Shown piece by piece: positions 34,601 to 45,900 of a stretch of DNA of 64,000 nucleotides. Each line of letters opens with the position of its first letter. Within the stretch, counting starts at the first letter, position 1. Origin of the DNA: Gymnorhina tibicen (lineage: Eukaryota; Chordata; Aves; Passeriformes; Artamidae); contig VXAZ01000586.1 in the NCBI GenBank assembly GCA_013399875.1, positions 1-64,000 on the forward strand, in the 5' to 3' direction. Under the pieces are notes generated by a model, which had not been told where the DNA came from, did no database searches, and saw only the letters and a program-made list of their open reading frames with translations. Made by a program: the position numbers and the translations under genes.

Positions 34601-37600
34601 ATGAATCATCTGATTTAAATGAAAATCAGCTTACTTTTCTAAACACTTGGGACATGTTCTAAGGATGACCTTACGCTTCTAAAACATAATATGATAAAGT
34701 CCAGACACAAGTATGTTTTTTCTCCTGTCCTCTGGGCTGGTGTGATTACCATAAAAAAGACCTCCTGTTCCCACTAACAACAGAATAGAAGTTGTTAACC
34801 AGTAAATCCACAAAGTTCCAAGGAAAATCTGAATAAGTAGAAGTTTACAGAAGTTGAAGGAGGCGGTAGGGGTAGTGAGGAGGAGACAGAAGGAAAACTG
34901 GTTTTGAACTAGAACTATTTTAGGAGGCAGATTAACTCTTTCAAGCCAATGAATAGCTACAGACAACTAGAATTTAATTTTCATTTAAATTTCATTTTGG
35001 AAGAGGAAAATGGCATTGTATGTGCTGAATAATAAATCTACTTTTTGCTCTGTACTTTAATTAGTAATATGAATCATAATAAATTAATCGAGCAGGATAA
35101 GTTCTGCTGTTTATAGCAGTTATCCAATCAGCACTAAGACTAAGATTAAGTAGGTTAGATCCAAACATATGTTATTCTAGTGCTTCTAGGCTGAATCTGA
35201 AGGAGTTCTGAAATAATGAAAACAAATGTATGAGGTCTGCCCCTCCAACCCAGCTAGTGCTATTGGGATATTTTTAGTGAATTTTCATCTGATTTTATTC
35301 AGAAACAGATGTATAGAACAGTAAACTGGTATTGCTACAGACCATAAGACAATGAACACGAATACCCATGAACTACCAGGGGCTGAACATGCCCTGGTCT
35401 CCTAAGCATTCCCATTTCTGCCACCTAGCGCATATGCTCACTTGGTGTGACACAGCTGTACAGAGCCCCATTGAGATCAGGATTCTGTCTGTTTCTGACC
35501 CTGGACTCAGGCATCCCCCTCAAGAGAACTTCAAAATCTTTTGATCCCACCCAGAAATTAATTATTGAGTGAAGGAATTCCCAATTATTAATTGTGGTCT
35601 ACTGAGAATTTCTTCAATCTGGCCCCATACCTCAATTATCCCTCTAAATCCTACCATACTCTTTGCCTGTCCATAGTGATACTTAACTAAAGCCTTCTTC
35701 TGGCTCTACTTGGTGTACAAGACATTGCACACAGTCAAGATGTACACTTAACCCAAAATGTTTGGGTACTGAACCTGGGAAGTCTGGGTACATTAAAGAC
35801 CAAAACCCCAGCTATAATCAGCAGAAAGCTACAGCACAAGATGCACGCCAATTGTCAGTTATCTGACTACTCAGAAAACAAATCCCCTTGTACCTTACAG
35901 GAAAAAAAAATCAGTCTTGAAAAAATGTTGAGCTGTTTTGGCATGTTTTTATAATTTTCAATTAAAGCAGCCATTTACTCAGCAAACTAAAAACATGGAC
36001 ATCCACACAGACTGAGTAGATTTTACACAGGCTTACTCAAGCATGGCACGTACTAGAATATTTCCAGTCAAAGCAATTTTACCTCTTCTCTTTTTTTCTG
36101 GACCCATTCCTTGTGTTTCTCTTCAGCTATCCTTTTTCTTCTTTCACATTCTTGACTTTGCTTCATTTTCTCAAGCTGTATATTCATTTCCTAATTAAAG
36201 AAAAAGTATACATCTCAAATACGTGGTGACCGTTTACAGCAATATTGGCAATACTGCTGCAGTTAAAACAATGTAAGCATTAGATTTTGGTATTTTTCCT
36301 TCATTAAGATTTTGGAGAAGATGAATGACAACACAAAAATCGTACAAAACACAATCAATGGAAATGTATAATTTTTAGGATATTAACTGGAAATACTTAT
36401 TTTAATTAGGCTTTGGAAGCAATTAAATGTATCAAATCACTCCTCAGTTTATTGAAATGCCTTTTTAGTCAGCAAACTAAATTTGCAGCAGTACTTTCCT
36501 ACAATATTTAAAATTTACATTGTGTACTGCTCTACACTGTGGAAGGTATCAAAGGCTAAGTGAAGATTCACCTGTGATTTTTAGTACCAGAACTACTAGA
36601 ACTTTAGGGCTTAACCCAAGACTTACTAAAGCCAAAACTACTGCAGATTCTAGCAAACTTTGAAAGAGAAGTTTTATTTTGAGGACGAGAGAAGAAATTC
36701 CAAAGTATCTTTATATGATATACAGTATATATGCAATCACTTGTGTCTCTCCAGTGAAGTTAATAAAGAAAAAACATAACTAAGGAGACAATTTGAGATG
36801 TCTAGCTTCTCCAACAGTAGCATTAACAAAAAGTCCTAATTTTCAATGAAAATTCATACCTTCAAACACAGACAGATGGAATTATTTCCATGAAACTGAT
36901 TTTATGGTCCCTGAACTGCAGCCAGTTTCAGAGAGAACCCCCTTTTCTTATGACAGTGAATTTCAGTTTAGTAGGACATCAAGAGAAGCTTACAGAAAGC
37001 TCAAACACCCACAATACAGATATAGTTTGAAAATACAGTTGTTGCTGTATTGAGGCAAAGTTACAGCAAATAACATCTCCTTTGAGTTCCAAGACACCTG
37101 TATTGCAGGTATCCCGGTTTCTGTAAAAGCTGATGGCACTGTAAGTACCTTAGAAGACCCAACCTAATTCCACGCCAAATGTTTATCCACATTTTTGACA
37201 TTCAGGACAGACTTGGTGCTAATGTCATCAAAAGATCTGGGACTTCATAGTTCTTTCTCAGGATATCAGCTTAGAATACTTTTAATATGCAAACATAGCA
37301 ATAATTTTTTATATAAATATCACATATTTCATTCTCTTCTGGCATCCTACAGAAGTGTTGATTATATTTTCCCCCCAAATATAAGCTTTTCATTCTACCT
37401 TGCTGCAGTTTGACATCTAATGTTTTGAAAATCTTACAAACGAAAAATATTTACCTATATGACTATTTTCTACATGGCATTAAGTAATGCTTATCCTATG
37501 ACTGTTCTTAATACTTAGTTGAGAGACATCTGCTAGCTTACATTTATGTTACCAATCCAGAATATAAATGGGAAGTCATGAAAAGTTTGGTGGATATTAA

Positions 37601-40600
37601 TGGATCAAAGCATATTCCTCAAGTTTAACAAACTACCTTGGTGTACTGCTGACCTGTAAAATATGGTTCCTGAACCATCCAGTGGTAGGTGTTTTATAAA
37701 CAACATGAGGTAGCCCACATAAAACAGCTGTATGCTATATTCACTTTACAGATAATCACAGAAAACTTAGGAAAACATTCAAGGTCAAATAGCTAATCAG
37801 TAACTAAAGTGAGAAATTGTCTAATTTTGATGTGATTGTTCTAATTACTACCCAATACTTCCCATTTGATTTTCAACAACAGTATCAATTAATCAACTAC
37901 AACTACAAACAGAGTAATCAAGAAAAGACACAGTGCTCTCACTTAATTGTGTTCCAGCCCTGGTTCTCAAGAACTGTTATCTGCAAGGAGGCAAAAGATA
38001 GAATGAGGGGAAAAAAATGCTATAACGGGGATCCCTATCCTGGGAAAGGACACCAAACAGTTGTAAAATTACGTGCTAAGTGGGTAACACCACTGTGCCT
38101 CAAAACTAACCAAGTAGCTTGGCATACTTACGATTAGCACACCCCCCATTTTCTTCTACAACCTACATGCAGGCATACATACCCATGATGAAAATCAAGG
38201 TAGTAATTATATAAATGTTTTAATCTTCTAAAATCAAACCATTACCTGGCAGTTGGATAAACAAAATATTATACAGCACCAGTTCAATGAAGCATAACAT
38301 TTAGGAAAAGAGAATGCACATAACATGGATCATGCCAGCACTGACAAACACAAGCACTATGGAGGCCTAAGACACTAAAAAAAAAAAAGGAAAAAACAAC
38401 TACTCATGTTTCTACAACCAAAGGAAAAGAAAATCCTGTGTTTGCTATCTTCTATTAGACTTAGAATCAAGCCAATTGGATGTAAGCACCTCTGCAGCTC
38501 TAGCTTGTAAGCGGGCACGCAGTTCCTTCTCTTTGCCAATGAACCATTCTTCCCATGGTGAAAGGTTATCTTTCAAAGGTGACACTTTTCTCCCCACTGC
38601 TATTTCAGAGTGTTCATCCTTCCTGAATTAAAAACAAGAAACATAAGAGAATATTATCTATAATGTATTTGATTGAAAAGTTAAGCAGTGTTACTGTCTT
38701 GAAAAAGTACTTTTCTTTTATGGCATAATGTGACAACAATGGCATAATTTTTCTACTTGCTTAGTAATCTCCCTAATGGATAAATGTCATTTATAATGCA
38801 CCTCTGACCATCCCCCTTACATTCTACATTTTACTTACTAAATTCTAACTTGTTAGTGATTCTAAACTAACAGATTGACACATTACCTTTTAGGAGCTAA
38901 ACAAAAAGAATACCTTTTAGGAACTAAACAAAAAGTAAGCCACTAACATCAAAGTGTCACTTTCCTTCTCACATATGGAAGCCAAGGAAAAACAGAGATT
39001 TAACATTAACATCCTATCCTTGGTCACAAGCTCAAGTCAAGTGGTCTTTAGCAAAAGCAAAGCAAAAGCTAGAATGTATTTTCTTCGTTCAAGTCACATG
39101 CAAGTGGATTAATGATACTAAGCAACCTCAGCATTAAGAATCCATTCACTAAGAATACATCCATTCAATCCAATAAAGTTTTCCACCTTAAAACACCTTC
39201 ACAGGAAATGTGCTTATGAAATACAGTAGCATACAATACTTGATGGTATTATACGAAGTTCTATTAGACATTTAATAGGATATCTTACATAAGTCACTCA
39301 TAACTTCTTTACTCATTAACAATGCAGCAATCCAAGCCCCAGGTCAGAAATATCTTTTATAATATTCTATACATGTACTATTTCACAAGTAACACAGTAT
39401 ATTAGGGTCGAAGTCAGCAAAATTTGAAAACATGCCAAGAGATTTCTTTAAACGATTACTTCTATCTGCCACAGAATTTTTTCTTGAGAACAAAGGAGTG
39501 AAACTAGACTTCACTTTAGTATTTCATATGGATGTACAGAGTCTGGAAATACCTACCTACATAGATACTTCACTACTGTGAAGAATTCAGTTTGCTCAAC
39601 CTAAGCTACAAAAGAAGCATCCGACGAGCATATTATGCTAATGCTCCAGAAATCAATCTTTTAAATAGAAGACATCTGGGTTTTGTCAATATAAAAGTAC
39701 AACATATTCACAGGACACAGCAATACTCTGATACTCTACTGCAAAACATTTTCTGTCCCAGTCATCTTAAGAATACATTTCTGTGGTAGAAAGCATCTGG
39801 GGACAACGTCAGTGCCAGGCAGTTTTGTCCTGCTCTTCTCTGTTGTTTTACCCGTATGTGTTTGCGCTAACAGGACCATTTGCTGGTCAAGTCAGGGGAA
39901 CTGATTTACACTGAAACCTACCTGGAACAGGTTTATTTCCCTGGACAATTTCACTTTTACAGTGTGCTGCTACAGAGATGCAGACTAGCAGAACTGACAG
40001 GGACACCCCGATATGCAGACAATGCAAGGACAGAAGCAGCACAGACTAAACTCATAAGCCCAGCATAGTCCAACACATTCTGCTGCATCCTAGAGCTTTT
40101 ATGCTACAGGATTAATAAAGACCAAAAATTTAACAGAGACAGCTTTTAAACACATACATATAATAAGAGATGCCACTTAAGAATGTCTAATAACACATTT
40201 TGTAAGGAAATGTGAAAAGTCTCTGAAAGTTTATTAAAGGATAAAAGTAATATACATTCACATTCAGGAAAAAACCCCATAATTTTGCACAGACTTGACA
40301 TTTTGGGCAGGGATACTTCCTCAATACATTCCTTTGCTTTGCATGATTTGCATTATGGCACCTAGTACTGGAACACAGCTGACAAATTAAATCAACCTTA
40401 GAAAAAGTACTAGGAGAATGAATAAATTAAGAAAAATAATATTTACTATGTCTTTTCCTGTATCAGTACTCATGAAATTCAAGCTGTCAACTTCTCAAAA
40501 AATTCAGAGTAGTAGATAAAAAACTTACTGTTGATGAGTAAGAAATAACAGAAAATTAAGCTTAAACAGAGGAAAGCACAAGCTCAGTATTAAGACCTGT

Positions 40601-42677
40601 TAGGAGAAATACTTCTCCAATACCGTGTCTAAAGCTCTCTGATTGCACCAGAACCCAGCCTTTCTTGGTGTGCATCGCAGCCACCAGTCACACTCTCCCT
40701 GGCACACCAACCATGTATTTTCAACCACACAGACCTTGAACTTCACAGGACCATTTTCTGAAACTCTAGCTTGTTCACGGTTATGAACTTCTTCAAAATA
40801 ATTAAAATAACAGACTTCTTAAAATACTCCATTCTCAAGTGCACACTTATTTCTAAATAAGTATCTTAAGTCAAACTAGATACATTTGGCATTAGATCTG
40901 AAGTCTGATTAATAGAAAACAGTGATTATCATTTGCCATATATTCACTGAGGTCACACCATCAAATGTAACACTGATCCACAATGAAAGTATGAAAATGC
41001 CTAACCCCATTTCACAAGGCCTTGTTTTTACCTTTCTCTTTTGCAAATATTGCATTTCCCACACTGAGTATCTGCCCCCAGCTAATTTTTGTGTGGTTTT
41101 AAGAGGACAACAACAAAAAGATTCAGAGTGTATGTGTACGTGGGGGTCTATATAAGAAGTGGTTTTTATTATTATACTTCTGAGATCTTGGCAGCTATAC
41201 ACAGAAGCTGCTATATGAACACTTGGTAGGCACCTCGTACAACACAGCAGCAGCATTACTCAGAAGCAGTGAACGCATCAGCGAAGCATGTATTTTGCCC
41301 ACAGTTTAATAAGACTCTGCCGACTTAGGCCCTAAAATAGGTTGTCTTCAGCTGCGTCTTACTGCTGCCAGAGATTACTGCAGCAACAGGCCCAAGAGTT
41401 GGGAGCTGTTTCAAATAGCCTCTCAAGCTGCAAAGACATGTTGTAGCTTGAACAAATTGCAACAGAACTCAAGGTGCATGAACAAAATTGCTTATTTGGA
41501 AGAAGTATATGGAGAGGTAACTGAAAAACTGAAAGAGAAGGGACCATAAACTGGCTGATCTCTTTACTCTGAAGCTTCTGACTACACTTGAACACTCTTT
41601 CCCTGGACTTTTAGCACCTTTTTCAAGACATGCTTTTAATTCAGTGTGATCCATATTTCTTCACTGCTCTCCATGGAAATTTGAGAACCATGCTGGAAAC
41701 CTGCACCCCCATGAAGCTCTGCTGTCCTTCCTTTACTCCACCAGCACTTTTAGCTCAGTTCAGCCTTGCTAATTACATTCACCACCAGTTAATGCACAAG
41801 TCTGTGAAGTTTCCATCACAAAGTGGTATTCCAGAATAGGACAGGCACTCCCTGCTCTTCCCCCTTCTCTTTTAAAGGGAAGAGTAAGAATTATTTATTC
41901 TTCTGTCAAGCCATTGAGATCCCAAGTAAAAAGAAGGCATATTATGTTTGCATATAATTAAAATGGAGTAAGAGTAAGCCACAGGAGCAGGAGCTGTGCA
42001 GTGCATACCTACAAAACTGACTCTGGACCCAGCTTTATACACTATGCAAAACAGCCCTTTAGTCTGCAACCACTTTTAAATTAAGGCAGGAAAGACTGTA
42101 GCTTTTTATCAGGCTCAAGCCAACTGCTTATAGACAATTCATGAGCCCATAAAAATACTCAGCTGTCCACTGAGAAGACTTTCCAAGACACCAAAAAAAA
42201 CAGAAAAAAAAAAAGGAACTAAGTGCTTAAAACACTTATCTACGCAAACAAGCCTATATTTATGTAAAATTATCTTCTGTCCCCAACGTCTCCAGCGGAG
42301 GGAAGCGAGTGCAGGGGCCCGGCTGGTCACCAAAGGGCAGCCCCGAGTTCCCTGCTCGAGCCCGGTCCCTGCCGCAGGGGTTACCTATCGCCTGCCGGGC
42401 TCCGGGAGGCCGCCACCCGCTCCTCCTCCTCACAGCCCGGGGAGCTGGAGCGAGACGCGAGGGAGAGCGGGGAGCGTCTGGAGGGGCTGAGGGGGTCCTC
42501 GCCCTCAGAGGGCGGCGGGCTGAGGACGGTGGCCCCGCCGTTCCTGGTGCTGCCGCGGTGCCGGGCACCACCGCTCATGGCGGGAGCCACTGGCGGGAGG
42601 CGGCGGCGGTTACCGGCAGGGGCAACGCGGCCCGAGCTCCCGACGGCCCGCGCGGCCCCAGCAACCGGTTCTCCCAT
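22395..42677 (-). CDS. CCDC34: CCDC34, coiled-coil domain-containing protein 34 (gene, six coding exons)
   Basis: The full coding region on the minus strand. The six exons below join in frame to give 349 residues from the ATG at 42677 (316 from the ATG at 42578); the human protein is 373. The N-terminus is Ser/Pro/Glu-rich and poorly conserved. Residues ~120-265 are the Glu/Lys-rich coiled-coil region with conserved WEEWFIGKEKE, EEKHKEWVQKK, YKEWLKKK and FKEWLQNA blocks. The tail (NPIPWKPVHVPP, SKRPVSCQP, IGSLCRKKL) is diagnostic. In mammals CCDC34 is linked to cilia and sperm flagella and to cell proliferation; that is family knowledge, not visible here. Its neighbour upstream is LGR4, the conserved vertebrate arrangement. 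The GC-rich first exon suggests a CpG-island promoter. No frameshift or stop is seen. Confidence 0.95.
23921..24062 (-). CDS. CCDC34: CCDC34 exon 5
   Basis: 142 bases: 47 codons plus one base, from EKEKEREAELQEK to FPHGKSA. Acceptor TTTTAG, donor GTTTGT. It encodes the last coiled-coil stretch with FKEWLQNA. Confidence 0.94.
24483..24641 (-). CDS. CCDC34: CCDC34 exon 4
   Basis: 159 bases, 53 codons, from ERRERKRKLSKEMAEKA to AEKKKKEK. Acceptor ACATAG, donor GTATTT. Highly charged coiled coil with YKEWLKKK. Confidence 0.94.
26040..26063. repeat. Short tandem duplication
   Basis: CATAATACTAG occurs twice in direct succession inside CCDC34 intron 3. A minor local duplication. Confidence 0.6.
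30791..31122 (+). mobile_element. Short LTR-like element in CCDC34 intron 3
   Basis: Begins TGTAGTGGGTTTTGGTTTGG and ends AACCCACAACA, with TTGGGAGAGGGCACAGCC, AAGGGATATCCCAGACC and AAATAAAAGCTGG between. I recognise this as a type of LTR common in bird genomes, from general memory of avian repeats. About 330 bp, probably internally deleted. No clean target duplication is visible (ACACA on the left, ATATA on the right). A low-complexity AT stretch follows at 31123-31170. Confidence 0.6.
36083..36190 (-). CDS. CCDC34: CCDC34 exon 3
   Basis: 108 bases, 36 codons, EMNIQLEKMKQSQECE to WVQKKREE. Acceptor AATTAG, donor GTAAAA. Conserved EEKHKEWVQKK block. Confidence 0.94.
38490..38622 (-). CDS. 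CCDC34: CCDC34 exon 2
   Basis: 133 bases: one base completes the Arg codon split by intron 1, then 44 codons from KDEHSEIAVG to LQARAAE. Acceptor ATTCAG, donor GTGCTT. Contains the conserved SPWEEWFIGKEKE block. Confidence 0.94.
38884..38937. repeat. 27-bp tandem duplication in CCDC34 intron 1
   Basis: Two adjacent 27-base units, 38884-38910 and 38911-38937, both starting TACCTTTTAGGA and containing CTAAACAAAAAG, differ at two positions. It lies near the exon 2 acceptor and is probably neutral. Confidence 0.8.
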
Positions 42678-42990
42678 GGCCGCCCACCCTCGCGTCCCTG
42701 CCCGCCTGGCCCCGCCCCGCCGCACTTCCGCCCCACCCCGATGCGTCGGGTGGTCGCCCGGTCCTGGTGCGTCCGGTGCGGCCAGGGCCGAGGCAGTGCC
42801 AGGGAAGAGACACCGGGAAAAGATGGGATCAGAACCGGCAGCCCCTGATACGCTGTTGACCAGTGAGTCGAGTCCTCCCAGTGCATGGGATCTGACGGAG
42901 GCCCCCCGGCCCAGGAGAGGCAGCAGGCCCGGGACTGCCTGCCTGGCTCTCAGCATCTCCAGGGCGATCACTGACACGCGTATGCTAATC
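42290..42990. promoter_or_regulatory. CpG-rich island at the CCDC34 5' end
   Basis: About 700 bases of GC-rich, CpG-dense sequence in an otherwise AT-rich region, covering CCDC34 exon 1 and about 300 bases upstream. It is the likely CCDC34 promoter. No TATA box is evident, as usual for such promoters. Confidence 0.8.
42385..42677 (-). CDS. CCDC34: CCDC34 exon 1 with start codon
   Basis: The start at 42677 (GCGGCCATGG context, residues MGEPVAG) was chosen for its strong Kozak match. An in-frame ATG at 42578 (MSGGARH) is a good alternative that removes 33 residues, and the frame stays open upstream to an ATG at 42977. Donor GTAACC at 42384; the exon ends on two bases of an Arg codon that exon 2 completes. 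Confidence 0.85.
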
Positions 42991-45900
42991 TATAGGAACT
43001 CTTCAAAGTTGTTCTTGCTTACTTAACGTATTTGCACACGTACCAGTCCAATGAACAGGAACCAGTAACCTCTGCAGGTGACAATCCCAATACATCAGAA
43101 GGCGGCATCTTAACATTTTCGAGCAGCCAGGTTAAAATCTGTAATCCATACTTGAATTAAATTGCAAAATCCCATTTCAGTCCTAACAATTATTATCTTG
43201 TTTCTGATTCGAAGTTCTAAAGACTTGGTTTTCATACACCTCTGATAGTTAAACGGTGCCCTTTGCCTTCTCTATCAGTTAATTCTCCACTCAGTCTACA
43301 ACTATTTGTAATAAATAGGTCAGATTATATATAAATATATAAATATATGTATATTCCTATACTCGTTCACCACTACATTCTTTGTCAGTCTTCTATTTGG
43401 GTTCCAAATCCCAGGAACACAGTCTCTCCTCATTGCTTACTCTGGGCCACCCTGACTCCCCTATTTAGCCAGATCTTAAGCAGGATCAGCAACAAACATT
43501 TGCATTACCAAAGCTTTTCATTACTTTCAAATTTCATCAACCAAGGAGGTAACTGCTGATCAGCAGTTGGTAAATTTTAATAAAACTTTGAGTCATTTTG
43601 CTGTGGCTGATTAAGCACAAGCATTACTGATATTAACATGAGATACAGAAGTTTTTAAATTATTGTAAATTTGGCTGCCATATTAATTGTTCTTGCCAAG
43701 ATTCATGTAAATGAGTTTAACAAGAAATATATTTTTAATTGGATAGGCAAGTTGAAAAATAAGAAACAGTATTAAAAATGCTTTTTCTAAATCAAGGAAG
43801 TCAATTGTGACATCCGAGGCAATTGACTTGCCATAAAAATTGAATTTCAGTAGCTCAATGATACAAAAAGGTCATCAAATCTATACAACCATTATGTGCA
43901 CCTAGACACCACCAAAAATGACTGCCACGAGGTGGGAGACATCTCAATGCCATAATTAACAGTCCTAAAAGATGCCTAAAGTGATCATATTTGAAAATTT
44001 TAAGATGGGGTGTTTGGTGTTTGGGCTGCAGACTGACAGGCACCCAAATCTGTAATTTCTCTGCCAGACAGGCTGCATCTCTCCTATCTCTCAGGAGCAC
44101 ATACTTCTCCCTCCCTCTTGCTCACTGAACCCTTCACTGACCCACAAAACCTTACTAAACTAGTAGAAAAATATTTGGCCAAACAACTTGTGGTCTGACC
44201 AAGCTAAAACTCAGGGATGTATCAGACAACTGCTGAGGCCAAAACCGGGCAAGCGACAATACACAACCACAAACAGAGGGAGCGGCAGAGGTGAGGTGTA
44301 AGGGATTTGGGATTTCCCCCTTTCAGTGGTGGAGCTTCTGCATTTGGCTTACCATTTCACAAGGAACTGCAGTTTTGACAGGTTGGAGAAATAACATTAT
44401 GGTTCCTGTAAGAAAAAAACAAACGTTATTACATCGCTGATCACCAGATAATCATACAAAACTGTTTTCCAGCAAGCTGAAAAACACAAAAAAAGGCCTG
44501 AATACATCTCTGATCTAAGCATCCCCAGAATATTGACTACATCACCATGCACCAAACTGATGGTCATGATGCTAAAATAACTCCAGTCACTTGTGGTAGA
44601 TTGTTGAGCTGATTATCATAAAATAAAGGATCAAGTATGACTAGCCATAGTATGTAGCAAACAAATTACACCTGTTGAAATAATTTAAGTTGACGATTCA
44701 AGTCTTGGAGACAACAGAATATCACTAGAATCTAAATTTCATGCCAAGTAAAGTTACAAGAAGAAGAAAATTTCAAATTGGTGTAAATTCTTAGGATACA
44801 AGTTACACAATCCAGTGCCTCAGCTTTGCTCAACACAAACCACTTATGGTTTTACAGGAACTTCTGTATATGTGCTGCATGCAGCTAAGACATAAAAGCA
44901 GCATAAAAGTTGTTCACTCCATGGCTACACAAGCACTGTGAGCAAAGCTCCATGTCATGGCAAGCATGAAAACTTCAAGTATTTCAACAGGCTGCAGACC
45001 AAGGTAATTTCAAAACATGTCAAGAAGGCTTGAAAACCTTCCCTGACCTTAAAGACCATCTCATAGTGAAGACTGGCAACAGCCAAATGAAGAGGAAAAA
45101 TGAAAAGCCCCATGTTGTCTCAGTAAATTGACGAATTCTGGAGCTCACTGCACTGGGCATCTCTCACTTCTAATGGAGGCCTACATCATCTGGGATGGCC
45201 AGAAACTATGAAATGGATGTCTCAAGGCAAGGTAGCAGCAATCTTGCCAAACACACAAACATCTGAGCTTGTCTATTCCCTCCCTATCCTATTATACAGA
45301 ATCTGAGAATTTCTCAGGATTCAGGAGCAGATATTGGGCAAATAGCTTATATTAACAAATGTTAGCATTGGGATAAGCTAGTAGAGTTTATGCATCAAGA
45401 CTTCTGGTAGAGAGGGTGGCAAAAGCCAGTTCACCCTTTGGGAAATTAAAGCATTGTTGCTGGAATGGCAGAAGTGTTCCAACTTTGAAGAGATGTGAAA
45501 ACATAAAATAATATAGTTATTATTCCTCTTACCATTCTGCCCAACTTGTCAAGCCAGCTCCACAGCCACTGTGCCCTAGTTAACACAAGAAAGGTATGAG
45601 CCCAAATAATGTAATTTTGTACAAAAACACTGAAACAAGAATCCTGCAGGTTCAGGTACACAACTCCTATGGCCACAGAAGGACTAACAAACAGATAAAT
45701 GGCATATTGCGAGGATGGCAAAACCTTAATTCTGTGAACTGAATGCCAGAAGCAGCTGCCCTGGCAAGAAGTACATGCCAACACTGCTAAAACCCACAGG
45801 CAAAATCAAACTGCCACAATGAAGCACAGAACTTGCCACAAACAACTGAATGCAGTGAATAAACATACATACACACCCCTATGGTTGATACCAGTGTGAA

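Larger units (their letters stand above)
24642..36082 (-). other. CCDC34: CCDC34 intron 3
   Basis: 11.4 kb, AT-rich. The only element I recognise is the LTR-like sequence at 30791-31122. The short open frames within are not supported as genes. Confidence 0.8.

Noticed and set aside
42309..43026. Long overlapping open frames on the plus strand opposite CCDC34 exon 1
   Set aside because: GC-rich CpG-island sequence gives long stop-free frames by chance. No similarity, and the opposite strand has a proven exon.
45446..45784. 112-codon minus-strand frame between CCDC34 and LGR4
   Set aside because: No recognisable motif, no GC or codon signal, no adjoining exon. Treated as chance.
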